Assembly: GCA_020860805.1 (NCBI GenBank)
Contig: JAJBTP010000607.1
Coordinates: 1-5,862, forward strand
Length of the DNA stretch: 5,862 nucleotides
Source: Tannerellaceae bacterium
GTDB taxonomy: Bacteria > Bacteroidota > Bacteroidia > Bacteroidales > Tannerellaceae
Direction: 5' to 3'
The translations under genes were made by a program, and so were the position numbers. Every line of letters begins with the position of its first letter. Position 1 is the stretch's first letter. The notes under the pieces are model-generated. The model ran no database searches. It was not told where the DNA came from and was given only the letters and a program-made list of their open reading frames with translations. Shown here one piece after another: positions 1-5,862 of this stretch.

Positions 1-4
1 GAGT

Positions 5-469
5 CTATTTAATATTTAATTCGGTTGTGTATTTCATTTCGCTTAATACAAAGGAACTTTGCATTTTAACAATTCCTTTTACTTTGGTAATCTTTTCAAA
101 AACAAAACGGTTATAAGCATCCAAATCTTCAACTACCACTTTTAATAAGAAGTCGTGGATACCTCCGACGGAGTAACATTCAACGATTTCGTCAATGCCT
201 TTAATATCTTCTTTGAATTGCTCAATATATTCATCGTTATGTACGGCCAGGGAAACATTACAAAAAACGGTTAGTTGTAATCCCAGCTTTTTATTATCTA
301 CCAATGCTACATAATTCCTGATATACCCTTCATTTTCCAGGCGTTTAATACGTTCATAAATAGGCGTTTTAGAAATATGGAGCTGTTCCGATAGCTCTTT
401 CATATTGACTTTCGCATTTTTTTGCAATGCTTTCAGAATAAGAATATCAGTCTGATCCAGTATAGCCAT
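5..469 (-). CDS. Lrp/AsnC-family transcriptional regulator
   Basis: This 154-residue protein has the full length and layout of the Lrp/AsnC (feast/famine) family. An N-terminal winged helix-turn-helix occupies about residues 4-60: it opens with LDQTDILILKALQKNA, the recognition helix lies around residues 33-45 (SKTPIYERIKRLE), and it ends with the family-typical EGYIRNYVALVD. A C-terminal RAM ligand-binding and oligomerisation domain covers about residues 66-148 and carries the characteristic YSVGGIHDFLLKV segment (residues 99-111). Members bind DNA as dimers or octamers in the cytoplasm and usually sense an amino acid or related metabolite; the ligand cannot be read from the sequence. The gene is divergent from the EamA exporter across a 148-bp gap, so autoregulation and control of that exporter are likely (inference). 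The start is the ATG at 467-469, which places the first helix at the usual distance. It ends with TAG at normal family length, which shows that TAG works as a stop in this genome. Confidence 0.95.
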   Translation of the reverse strand: MAILDQTDILILKALQKNAKVNMKELSEQLHISKTPIYERIKRLENEGYIRNYVALVDNKKLGLQLTVFCNVSLAVHNDEYIEQFKEDIKGIDEIVECYSVGGIHDFLLKVVVEDLDAYNRFVFEKITKVKGIVKMQSSFVLSEMKYTTELNIK

Positions 470-592
470 AGCATAATTTCCTGTTTAGAATTAATAAAAA
501 ATGAATTGTTAGGATAAATTCCTGAAATAAGGGTGAAATTAGGAAAATTATCGTAGTTTTTATATTTATGTGGTAAAATATTCTATAATACT

Positions 593-600
593 TACTTTTG
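593..600 (+). promoter_or_regulatory. Putative Bacteroidota -7 promoter element for the EamA exporter
   Basis: TACTTTTG matches the sigma-ABfr -7 consensus TAnnTTTG at all six fixed positions. It lies 17 bases before the exporter start codon, which would give a leader of roughly 10 bases. No clean TTTG -33 box is visible at the usual 19-21 base distance; only TATG (567-570) is near. The AT-rich stretch around 573-595 would also be a reasonable site for the divergent Lrp-type regulator, but I see no convincing symmetrical box. Confidence 0.5.
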
Positions 601-617
601 TGTAAATCATAGGATGT

Positions 618-1544
618 ATGAAAATGAATACGCATACCAAACAGGTTAACCCTGTAAAAAGTAAACAGGTACTTTATCATATCATGGCTATTGTTACAGT
701 TATTATATGGGGTACGACTTTTGTTTCCACCAAAGTCTTAATCCGGGAAGGACTGACACCGGTAGAAATCCTGATGTACCGTTTTACGATAGCCTATATC
801 TGTATTTGGTTTATTTCTCCTAAAAAATTATTTGCCCGTAACTGGAAAGATGAACTATGGATGATTGGTATGGGGTTAACCGGTGGTTCTCTCTATTTCG
901 TAACAGAAAATACTGCGCTTGGAATTACACTGGCTTCCAATGTCTCTCTTATTTTGTGTACTACCCCTATTTTAGTAGCTTTTATAGCGTGGGGCTTAAA
1001 CAGGAAAGAAAAGTTACGTAAGAATTTACTGATAGGTTCCTTTATTGCTTTAGCAGGAGTCGCTTTGGTTGTTTTTAACGGAAACTACTATCTGAAGATA
1101 AATCCGCTGGGCGATTTTCTTACTTTCATATCAGCTTTGATGTGGGCCTTTTATTGTTTGATATTAAAAAGAATGAATACCAAATATCCGACTTTACTTT
1201 TGACCCGTAAGGTTTTCTTTTATGGTGTAGTCACTTTATTTCCACTCATGCTAATTTTCCCGGGGTATTTATCTATAACTATAAACACAGAGATTCTGAG
1301 CCGGTCTCTTGCATGGATTAATCTTCTGTTTTTAGGGATAGTAGCCTCTATGCTTTGCTTTATTATGTGGAATATAGCCGTAAAAGAATTAGGCCCTGTT
1401 TATACATCCAACTATATTTATATTGTTCCTTTGGTAACCGTATTTGCTTCTTCTCTGATTCTGGACGAACCTGTTACCTTTGTTTCATTAATAGGCGCTG
1501 CCTTAATTTTATATGGGGTATATTTCGTTGAAAAAAGAGGGTAA
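618..1544 (+). CDS. EamA/DMT-superfamily exporter, 10 TM
   Basis: This is a 308-residue inner-membrane protein of the drug/metabolite transporter superfamily, with two EamA repeats (about residues 22-155 and 164-306), the usual length for the family. Hydrophobic segments fit ten helices: roughly 19-38, 48-66, 80-97, 101-125, 136-154, 164-183, 198-217, 232-252, 262-282 and 287-304. Family marks are IIWGTTFVSTKVLI in helix 1, the polar GGSLYFVTENTAL stretch near residue 90, PTLLLTRKVFFYGV at the start of repeat 2, and LDEPVT just before the last helix. Members export amino acids, nucleosides or other small metabolites, typically by proton exchange; the substrate here is unknown. The divergent Lrp/AsnC gene suggests an amino acid or derivative (inference). 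The ATG at 618 is preferred; the in-frame ATG at 624 would remove only two residues. No terminator is visible after the TAA, so read-through into the ABC gene is possible. Confidence 0.95.
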   Translation: MKMNTHTKQVNPVKSKQVLYHIMAIVTVIIWGTTFVSTKVLIREGLTPVEILMYRFTIAYICIWFISPKKLFARNWKDELWMIGMGLTGGSLYFVTENTALGITLASNVSLILCTTPILVAFIAWGLNRKEKLRKNLLIGSFIALAGVALVVFNGNYYLKINPLGDFLTFISALMWAFYCLILKRMNTKYPTLLLTRKVFFYGVVTLFPLMLIFPGYLSITINTEILSRSLAWINLLFLGIVASMLCFIMWNIAVKELGPVYTSNYIYIVPLVTVFASSLILDEPVTFVSLIGAALILYGVYFVEKRG

Positions 1545-1608
1545 ATAACTCCCGGATAATGAAACAAATGTTTTTAGATGTTGGTTATTTAGCAGTAAGA
1601 AAAAATCC

Positions 1609-3405
1609 ATGTCGTTATTTCAACTATTTAAAAATATAGCACCCTATGTAAAGCCATACCGTTTACTGGTATTCTTTACATTGACACTCACACTGATAGG
1701 TTCTTTCACAGCTCAGGTGAATGCCTGGGTATTGAGATATACGGTGGATCAGATATCTGCTTTGCTCGAAGCGCATAAAGGCCTTCAGGAAGGTATGCGT
1801 ATTTTAATAACGATCTCAACTATTCTGATAGGCAAAGAAATCCTGAACTCTTTCATTACTTTCGGACAAAACTATTACGGAGAAAAGCTACGGATTTATG
1901 TTTCCCGTGATTTGGCACAGGAAGTAATTGATAAAGTGTTGACTTACCGGCTGGCATTTTATACATCCGGAGGAAATCAGCCCGGGAAACTGCAAATCCG
2001 GATTGACCGGGGTATTGAAAGTCTTACCCGTTTGGTGCAAAATTTCTTTATAGATATATTGCCGTTATTTGCCGGTTCTATCGTCGCCCTGGTGATGATG
2101 TTTAATGCTAATTTTTACGTTGGGCTGGTAGGATTAAGTATTGTTCCTATTTATTTCTTTGTAAGTGTACGCCAGGCTAAACGGTTAAGTGGAGCACGTA
2201 GGAATATCCGGGAATTAAGGGAAAATAAGAGCCAGGGAATACTGGGGATTTTACAGTCTGTTATGGTTATCAAATCTTTTATCCGTGAGAATATTGAAAG
2301 CGAAAAGCAATTAGGTCTTCAGACGTCTTTGACTGCCGCGCAATTACGTACCCGGAAAATTAGCTTCCTGTTTGACGGACTTAAAAGCTTTATTGAACAA
2401 ATAGGAATCGTGCTGATTATTATTCTGACTGCTTATCTGGTTTTGACGGGCGAGATGACAATTGGTGCCATTATGTTCCATATTCTCTTATTTAACAACG
2501 TTACGGCACCTATCCGCCAGTTGCATCGTATCTATGACCAGATGAATGACGCCTTGATTTATTCTGAAGGCTTTTTTGATATTTTGAAAGCAGACGATCA
2601 GGTAGAACAAAGTGGCGATTACCGCTCCCCGCATGTAACCGGACGCTTCAAAGTGCAGGATGTCAATTTTACTTACCCGGATAATGAAGAACCCACCTTG
2701 CATAACATCAATATGGATATCCTGCCAGGTAAAATTACAGCTTTGGTTGGCTTATCAGGAGCCGGAAAAAGTACCCTTATTAATTTGTTGGATAAATTTT
2801 ATAGTCCGGATAGCGGACAGATTTTTCTGGATGATGTTTCGCTGGAGGAATATGATACGGAGTTTTTACGGGATAATATCGGATTGGTGTTACAGAAAAA
2901 TCATATTTTTAATGGAACAATAGAAGAAAATATTCTGTATGGTAATCCAAATGCGACCTTTGAAGAAGTAGTAAATGCGGCCAAACAATCTTATATTCAT
3001 GAACAGATAATGGCTTTACCCAACCGTTATCAAACTTCTGCACTGGCATTATCCGGAGGGCAGCAGCAAAAAATAGCAATCGCACGTATGTTTCTTAAAA
3101 ATCCTCCGATTATCTTTCTGGATGAACCGACAGCAAGTCTGGACGCAGTTTCAACCGAACAGATAAAGAATAGCCTGGATGCTATCAAAAAGAATCGTAC
3201 GGTTATTATCATATCTCATAGTATTTCCCAGATTATTGATTCGGATTGTATTTATGTCATGAAAGAAGGCCGGGTAGTGGAACGGGGAACCCATGAGAAT
3301 TTATATCATATGAACGGAACCTATACCGAAATATTTGACGCTATGGCCCGGAGTCTGAATATTGATAAAATATCTAAAACGATTCCTCATCCGGAAGAAA
3401 GATAA
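1609..3405 (+). CDS. ABC exporter half-transporter (fused membrane and ATPase domains)
   Basis: This 598-residue protein is a complete type IV (ABCB/MsbA-like) half-transporter, expected to act as a homodimer in the inner membrane. The membrane domain fills about residues 15-315 with six likely helices (roughly 17-38, 63-85, 144-164, 166-187, 260-280 and 284-302). The ATPase domain (about 345-585) has all catalytic motifs: A-loop Tyr356 (FTYPD), Walker A GLSGAGKST at 381-389 with Lys387, Q-loop Gln429, signature LSGGQ at 481-485, Walker B IIFLD at 501-505 with catalytic Glu506, D-loop SLD at 510-512, and H-loop His537. Nothing in it looks damaged. Substrate cannot be assigned: lipids, peptides and drugs are all carried by this family, and no accessory gene (peptidase, outer-membrane factor or periplasmic adaptor) is adjacent. 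It starts 64 bp after the EamA gene, so an operon is possible. The last 20 or so residues are a polar tail outside the ATPase domain. Confidence 0.96.
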   Translation: MSLFQLFKNIAPYVKPYRLLVFFTLTLTLIGSFTAQVNAWVLRYTVDQISALLEAHKGLQEGMRILITISTILIGKEILNSFITFGQNYYGEKLRIYVSRDLAQEVIDKVLTYRLAFYTSGGNQPGKLQIRIDRGIESLTRLVQNFFIDILPLFAGSIVALVMMFNANFYVGLVGLSIVPIYFFVSVRQAKRLSGARRNIRELRENKSQGILGILQSVMVIKSFIRENIESEKQLGLQTSLTAAQLRTRKISFLFDGLKSFIEQIGIVLIIILTAYLVLTGEMTIGAIMFHILLFNNVTAPIRQLHRIYDQMNDALIYSEGFFDILKADDQVEQSGDYRSPHVTGRFKVQDVNFTYPDNEEPTLHNINMDILPGKITALVGLSGAGKSTLINLLDKFYSPDSGQIFLDDVSLEEYDTEFLRDNIGLVLQKNHIFNGTIEENILYGNPNATFEEVVNAAKQSYIHEQIMALPNRYQTSALALSGGQQQKIAIARMFLKNPPIIFLDEPTASLDAVSTEQIKNSLDAIKKNRTVIIISHSISQIIDSDCIYVMKEGRVVERGTHENLYHMNGTYTEIFDAMARSLNIDKISKTIPHPEER

Positions 3406-3419
3406 TCCATAAGAATAAG

Positions 3420-3427
3420 TATATTTG
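3420..3427 (+). promoter_or_regulatory. Putative -7 promoter element before the MORN-repeat gene
   Basis: TATATTTG matches TAnnTTTG fully in the 44-bp gap after the ABC gene. With a start point about 7 bases downstream, an ATG start at 3450 would have a leader of about 17 bases, whereas the alternative TTG at 3438 would have almost none. No TTTG is found at the expected -33 position, so this rests on one box only. Confidence 0.4.
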
Positions 3428-3449
3428 TCTGACCGTTTTGTATGACTCT

Positions 3450-3953
3450 ATGAATTATAAATCAATTCCCACAAAACCCCGTCCACCACGCGTGGAAAAT
3501 GGTGTGCAAATCATTGATGATGTGGATTTGCTGATGGATGATAATTATTACTATTTTTATAAAGATGAACTTTTTACCGGAAGATCGGAAACCCGGTATA
3601 AAAACGGCATGTTAAGAGTAATCAGTGAATATAAAGAAGGAATCCCTCACGGAGTCCAAAGAAGTTGGTTCAGAAATGGTCAAATGAAAAAAGAAATTTT
3701 CTTTGAAAAAGGATGTGCACGAGGATGGAATAAAGAATGGTATGAAAATGGCCGGTTACATCTGGAACGATTTATTGGTGACAGGGGATATTCATTACAG
3801 GGAAAGGAATATGATGACCAGGGCCAGGTGATAAGAGCATGGGATGAAGAAGGACAGTTGATTATAGGAGAACCTTCACAGGAAAAACCGGGATGTGCAG
3901 ATACTATGATGAAGAAAGTATTTAAAGAATTAGCCCCATATCGGGAAAAGTAG
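3450..3953 (+). CDS. YwqK-family MORN-repeat protein; probably the N-terminal part of a split MORN-ankyrin protein
   Basis: The product from ATG 3450 is 167 residues (171 from the in-frame TTG at 3438; I prefer the ATG). After a proline-rich leader (KPRPPR) there are three to four MORN/YwqK-type repeats of about 23 residues, at roughly 48-72, 73-96, 97-120 and 121-140. Each follows the pattern aromatic-x-N-G, charged strand, G-x-x-x-G, x-W, for example RYKNGML, FRNGQMK, YENGRLH and YDDQGQV. There is no signal peptide or membrane segment, so it is presumably cytoplasmic. Databases often label this family 'YwqK antitoxin', but that name is by similarity and I see no partner toxin here. It ends with a short helix (TMMKKVFKELAPYREK) and TAG at 3951-3953; the ankyrin segment begins in the same frame at the very next codon, so this stop is probably a lesion inside a longer gene. 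Confidence 0.8.
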   Translation: MNYKSIPTKPRPPRVENGVQIIDDVDLLMDDNYYYFYKDELFTGRSETRYKNGMLRVISEYKEGIPHGVQRSWFRNGQMKKEIFFEKGCARGWNKEWYENGRLHLERFIGDRGYSLQGKEYDDQGQVIRAWDEEGQLIIGEPSQEKPGCADTMMKKVFKELAPYREK

Positions 3954-4184
3954 ATTGAAGCTATTCGGAAAGAAGATATAGAGATGGTAAAAGATATTGT
4001 GTACCGGGATGTTCATCCGGATTATAAAGATAAAACAGGGAAAACCCCTTTACAATGGGCCTGGGAGACCGGTAATCATACAATTATTGATTTTTTACTA
4101 CAAGAGGGTGCCCGGCCGGATAGTTTCGGATGGATCAATTGGGTATGGCATAAATTATTTACATTTTTTCATAAGAATCTTTAG
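3954..4184 (+). pseudogene. Ankyrin-repeat C-terminal segment cut off by an in-frame amber codon
   Basis: The 76 codons after the TAG are open in the same frame as the MORN gene. They read IEAIRKEDIEMVKDIV, then YKDKTGKTPLQWAWETGNH and IIDFLLQEGARPD, i.e. two ankyrin repeats: the first helix pair, a DxxGxTPLxxA turn, and the second helix pair. The first ankyrin helix normally starts with a Leu just before IEAIRK, exactly where the TAG stands; a TTG to TAG change would explain it. The only in-frame ATG (3984-3986) lies inside that first helix, so independent translation would give a 66-residue protein missing half a repeat. The C-terminus (GWINWVWHKLFTFFHKNL) is rich in Trp and Phe. The gene could be one dead MORN-ankyrin gene, or the tail could still be made by stop read-through or internal starting; the first is most likely. 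It ends with TAG at 4182-4184, with TAA two codons later. Confidence 0.75.
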
Positions 4185-4247
4185 GAAAGCTAATTTTCCT
4201 GTCCGGATTAAACGAATAGAACAGTTATATGTCTACACAATGTCACT

Positions 4248-4286
4248 ATTGATCAATTTTGATTTGAAGAAAAAGCATTGTGCTTT
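4248..4286. repeat. Two small dyads upstream of the secreted-protein gene
   Basis: The 137-bp gap before the secreted-protein gene holds a perfect 10-bp palindrome, ATTGATCAAT (4248-4257), and a 6-bp inverted repeat, AAAGCA-TTG-TGCTTT (4272-4286), followed by a T-rich stretch. They could be an operator, a weak terminator for the upstream gene, or chance in AT-rich DNA. No convincing -7/-33 promoter pair was found; TATG at 4296-4299 is only part of a -7-like TATGTATG. Confidence 0.25.
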
Positions 4287-4321
4287 GTTTGTATGTATGA
4301 ACTTTTATAAAACTCAATGAT

Positions 4322-4945
4322 ATGAAAAAGATAATCGCTCTTTTAGCGCTGATGTTAACTACCATGGCTTTAGTACCTATTCAGGCACAGCATGTAAATG
4401 TAAATATTAATATCAATTTAGATAAGCAACCGGCCTGGGGACCAGTGGGATATCAATATGTTGATTTCTATTATTTTCCGGATATAAATGTATTATGATG
4501 TGAATTATGGTGTTTTTTACTATACCTCACGTGGACGATGGGTCTCTGCTCGCTATCTCCCGGCCAGTTATCGTAAATATGATCTGTATGTCATGTATAA
4601 AGTGGTGATAAATGAACGTCAGCCCTGGATAAATAATAAATATCATAAAGAGATTATGCCCGTTATAAAAATGACAGAACACAGGTTGTAATACGTCATA
4701 GTACGGATACTCAGCATCGTACCAGTCGCGCCAATACCGTTTCATGGGTAGATGATAAACGGACTTCTAACCGAACATCAGGCAGTACAACTGTTAAAAC
4801 ACCAACGAACACGAATAAAAATAATACAACCCGTACCAGTCGTACGACTTCCGGCAATAATACAAATACGAATAACAAAAGTAGCAGTACAGATAATAAC
4901 AAATCTTCTGGTAGTAGCACCAGCCGTACCAGTCGTGGAAGATAA
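4322..4945 (+). pseudogene. Secreted hypothetical protein with Sec signal peptide, disrupted by two frameshifts
   Basis: Three segments in two frames read as one Bacteroidales-type secreted protein. Segment 1 (ATG 4322 to TGA 4496-4498) gives a signal peptide, MKKIIALLALMLTTMALVPI with likely cleavage after QAQ (residue 23), then HVNVNINIDLDKQPAW and FYYFPDINV. Segment 2, in another frame from about 4491, continues YYDVNYGVFYY, GRWVSARYLP, YRKYDLYVMYKVVINERQPW. Segment 3 returns to the first frame at 4649 with RDYARYKNDRTQVVIRHS, NTVSWVDDKR and a long Asn/Thr/Ser/Arg-rich tail ending TSRGR at TAA 4943-4945. The first junction is explained by loss of two bases in a TATA run (GTATATTAT to GTATTAT, about 4490-4494), the second by loss of one A in an A-run (4647-4649). 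The protein would be periplasmic or surface-exposed; function unknown. I recall similar Tyr-rich secreted proteins in Bacteroides but cannot name a family. Decay or sequencing error are both possible. Confidence 0.8.
4718..4935 (+). repeat. Three copies of an 11-mer encoding Arg-Thr-Ser-Arg
   Basis: CGTACCAGTCG occurs at 4718-4728, 4832-4842 and 4925-4935, each time in the same codon phase and encoding RTSR in the low-complexity tail of the secreted protein. The last two copies share 13 bases. The spacing is irregular (114 and 93 bases, both multiples of three). This fits a repeat-bearing disordered tail rather than a regulatory or CRISPR repeat. Confidence 0.7.
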
Positions 4946-4984
4946 GCTCATTTAATCTGTAGACTATTTGACTACTCTTTGTAT

Positions 4985-5019
4985 CCGGCTTATCCTCAAC
5001 ATGAATGAGGGTAAGCCGG
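4985..5019. terminator. Putative terminator hairpin between convergent genes
   Basis: CCGGCTTATCCTC (4985-4997) pairs with GAGGGTAAGCCGG (5007-5019), giving 13 pairs with one T-G wobble, plus a further A-T closing pair around a loop of about 7 bases. It lies 39 bases after the secreted-protein stop and 21 bases from the DUF4261 stop, the usual place for a shared terminator. The T-run (5033-5037) is some 13 bases beyond the stem on the plus strand, and there is none on the minus strand, so it is not a textbook intrinsic terminator. The wobble becomes an A-C mismatch in the minus-strand transcript, so it should be stronger for the plus-strand gene. Confidence 0.6.
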
Positions 5020-5040
5020 GGCTATTGGCTGAATTTTTAC

Positions 5041-5862
5041 CTAAAGTTCTAATTTAAGCGTATCCCCCTCCAGGTATACACCTCTGGATTGTTTGATTTT
5101 TATTTTATGAGTAGCACTATAGCCGATAGTTTCACCGTCTCTTAAAGTAATATCTTCCTCTATAATATAGGTACCAATATTGATAATAAAATCATATAAC
5201 TCCTGAACTTTTTCTGCTGATTCAATAATTTCCAACTCCTTTTTACCAAACTGTTTCAGTCCATACGTATAGAGACTAAACCGGTTATTTTCATTCGGAC
5301 GTATACCTATATATACCCAACGGGGGAAAGGAACTTCATTTTCTTTTAATGCTTCTGTATAATTCAGAAATTGTTTTCGTGAAAGAAGCAGGTCTGAAGG
5401 AGTAAAATAAACCCCTAAACATGTTGAATTCATCAGAATTGAACCTATTATCATACTGATAAGATGAAATCGCTCTTTTACAGGTTGGTTACCACTCATA
5501 ACAGTTACTAAGGTATGACGTTCATACCCTTCCAGATCTTCAAGAGCTGTAGGCCACCACATCTGATTCAAAGAAGCAACATTTTTGATATCATTCCCTG
5601 GTACAGGAGCAGGCATTTCTGCTATAGCAACCATTTGACCATTTATATTGAATACAGCAGTTTCCTTTTTTACAGTATCCGTATCTGTAGTCTCTAAGCC
5701 CCAGAATTCATTTAAATGAGTGATAACTTTTTGGATATCAAACGTATTTTCATCTTTGAAAAGAAGCATAGCAAGAAGTAATTCATTTCCAGGTACTGCC
5801 TCAGGTTCTTTTTCTTTCTTTTTCCAGTTTCAGTTGCCTGGCTTTTTGAATGTAGACGTCAC
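5041..5862 (-). pseudogene. DUF4261-domain protein, N-terminus beyond the window and apparently frameshifted
   Basis: The main frame encodes a DUF4261-type protein of unknown function. It has 242 residues from the internal ATG at 5767-5769, but the coding pattern clearly continues upstream: KKEKEPEAVPGNELLLA precedes MLLFKDENTF. Typical core stretches are IQKVITHLNEFWGLET, MVAIAEMPAPVPGND, WWPTALEDLEGYERHTLV, FPRWVYIGIRP and the C-terminal YSATHKIKIKQSRGVYLEGD. It has no signal peptide or membrane segment and is probably cytoplasmic. In this frame a TGA lies at 5830-5832, while another frame (5860 down to 5822) reads DVYIQKARQLKLE, which looks like the real N-terminal part. Removing one base from the five-base A run (T run on the plus strand, 5819-5823) joins them as LKLEKKEKEPEAVPG. 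The gene is thus frameshifted and its true start lies outside the window. If the frameshift is not real, this is an intact gene cut at the edge. It is convergent with the secreted-protein gene and ends with TAG. Confidence 0.75.

Noticed and set aside
447..680. A 77-codon open frame on the minus strand across the Lrp/EamA gap
   Set aside because: It overlaps the start regions of two well-supported genes, resembles no family, and its Phe/Ile/Tyr-rich composition is what AT-rich intergenic DNA yields by chance.
2488..3212. Open frames on both strands inside the ATPase half of the ABC gene (2488-2703, 2660-2923, 3030-3212)
   Set aside because: They lie wholly inside an intact gene with all its motifs and have no domain-like features of their own.
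3951..3953. TAG recoded as a sense codon, which would join MORN and ankyrin parts without a lesion
   Set aside because: The Lrp-family gene ends with TAG at normal family length and the DUF4261 gene also ends with TAG at a sensible place, so TAG works as a stop in this genome. Recoding of TAG is known mainly in some phages, and nothing here is phage-like.
4183..4200. Hairpin AGGAAA/TTTCCT just after the ankyrin stop as a terminator
   Set aside because: The stem is six mostly A-T pairs and no T-run follows, so it would be very weak and is expected by chance in this composition.
3997..4320. A 107-codon plus-strand frame overlapping the ankyrin segment and the following gap
   Set aside because: The ankyrin frame has clear repeat motifs. 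This one is the same DNA in another frame, with basic and aromatic low-information content.
4485..4655. Programmed ribosomal frameshifting in the secreted-protein gene
   Set aside because: Two separate shifts would be required, one of them +1/-2, and neither site shows a classic X-XXY-YYZ slippery heptamer with a downstream structure. Small deletions at short repeats explain both junctions more simply.
4718..4935. CRISPR-like spaced repeats
   Set aside because: The repeat is only 11 bases, the spacing is irregular, all copies are in one codon phase and the intervening DNA is coding-type low-complexity sequence.
4527..4955. Open frames over the secreted-protein tail and core (minus 4527-4745, minus 4711-4920, plus 4752-4955)
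   Set aside because: The Leu/Val-rich minus-strand frame is simply the complement of the Asn/Thr/Arg codons of the tail, and the plus-strand one is another frame of the same low-complexity DNA.
5515..5697. A 60-codon plus-strand frame inside the DUF4261 gene
   Set aside because: It is antisense to a conserved part of DUF4261 and has no recognisable features.

Overview
The window looks like chromosomal DNA of a gut-type Bacteroidota, most likely order Bacteroidales. The grounds are low-to-moderate GC, matches to the Bacteroidota sigma-ABfr -7 element (TAnnTTTG) just upstream of two genes, start sites without clear Shine-Dalgarno sequences, and protein families typical of Bacteroides/Parabacteroides relatives (a short secreted protein starting MKKI..QAQ, a YwqK-type MORN protein, a DUF4261 protein). 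Genus cannot be settled from the sequence alone.

Layout. The left part (5-3405) is intact and ordinary: an Lrp/AsnC-family regulator on the minus strand, a divergent 10-TM EamA/DMT exporter, then a complete half-size ABC exporter with fused membrane and ATPase domains. The regulator/exporter pair is a common arrangement for locally controlled efflux of an amino acid or related metabolite. The ABC protein lies 64 bp downstream on the same strand and may be co-transcribed.

The right part (3450-5862) is different: every gene appears broken. (i) A YwqK/MORN-repeat protein ends at an amber codon (3951-3953), and an ankyrin-repeat segment continues in the same frame from the very next codon, so one MORN-ankyrin protein has probably been split. 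(ii) A secreted-protein gene (4322-4945) has its signal-peptide end, conserved middle and low-complexity tail in different frames, needing two small indels to join. (iii) A DUF4261 gene on the minus strand is cut by the window edge, and its N-terminal part is in a different frame across a five-base homopolymer. A long hairpin lies between the two convergent genes at 4985-5019.

The main question is whether these four lesions in about 1.9 kb are real decay of an accessory region or sequencing/assembly error; two of the four sit on short homopolymers. MORN/YwqK, ankyrin and DUF4261 proteins are families often met as immunity-like accessory genes in Bacteroidota, but no toxin is visible here, so a toxin-immunity reading is only inference. 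I found no RNA genes, CRISPR array, insertion sequence or attachment site.
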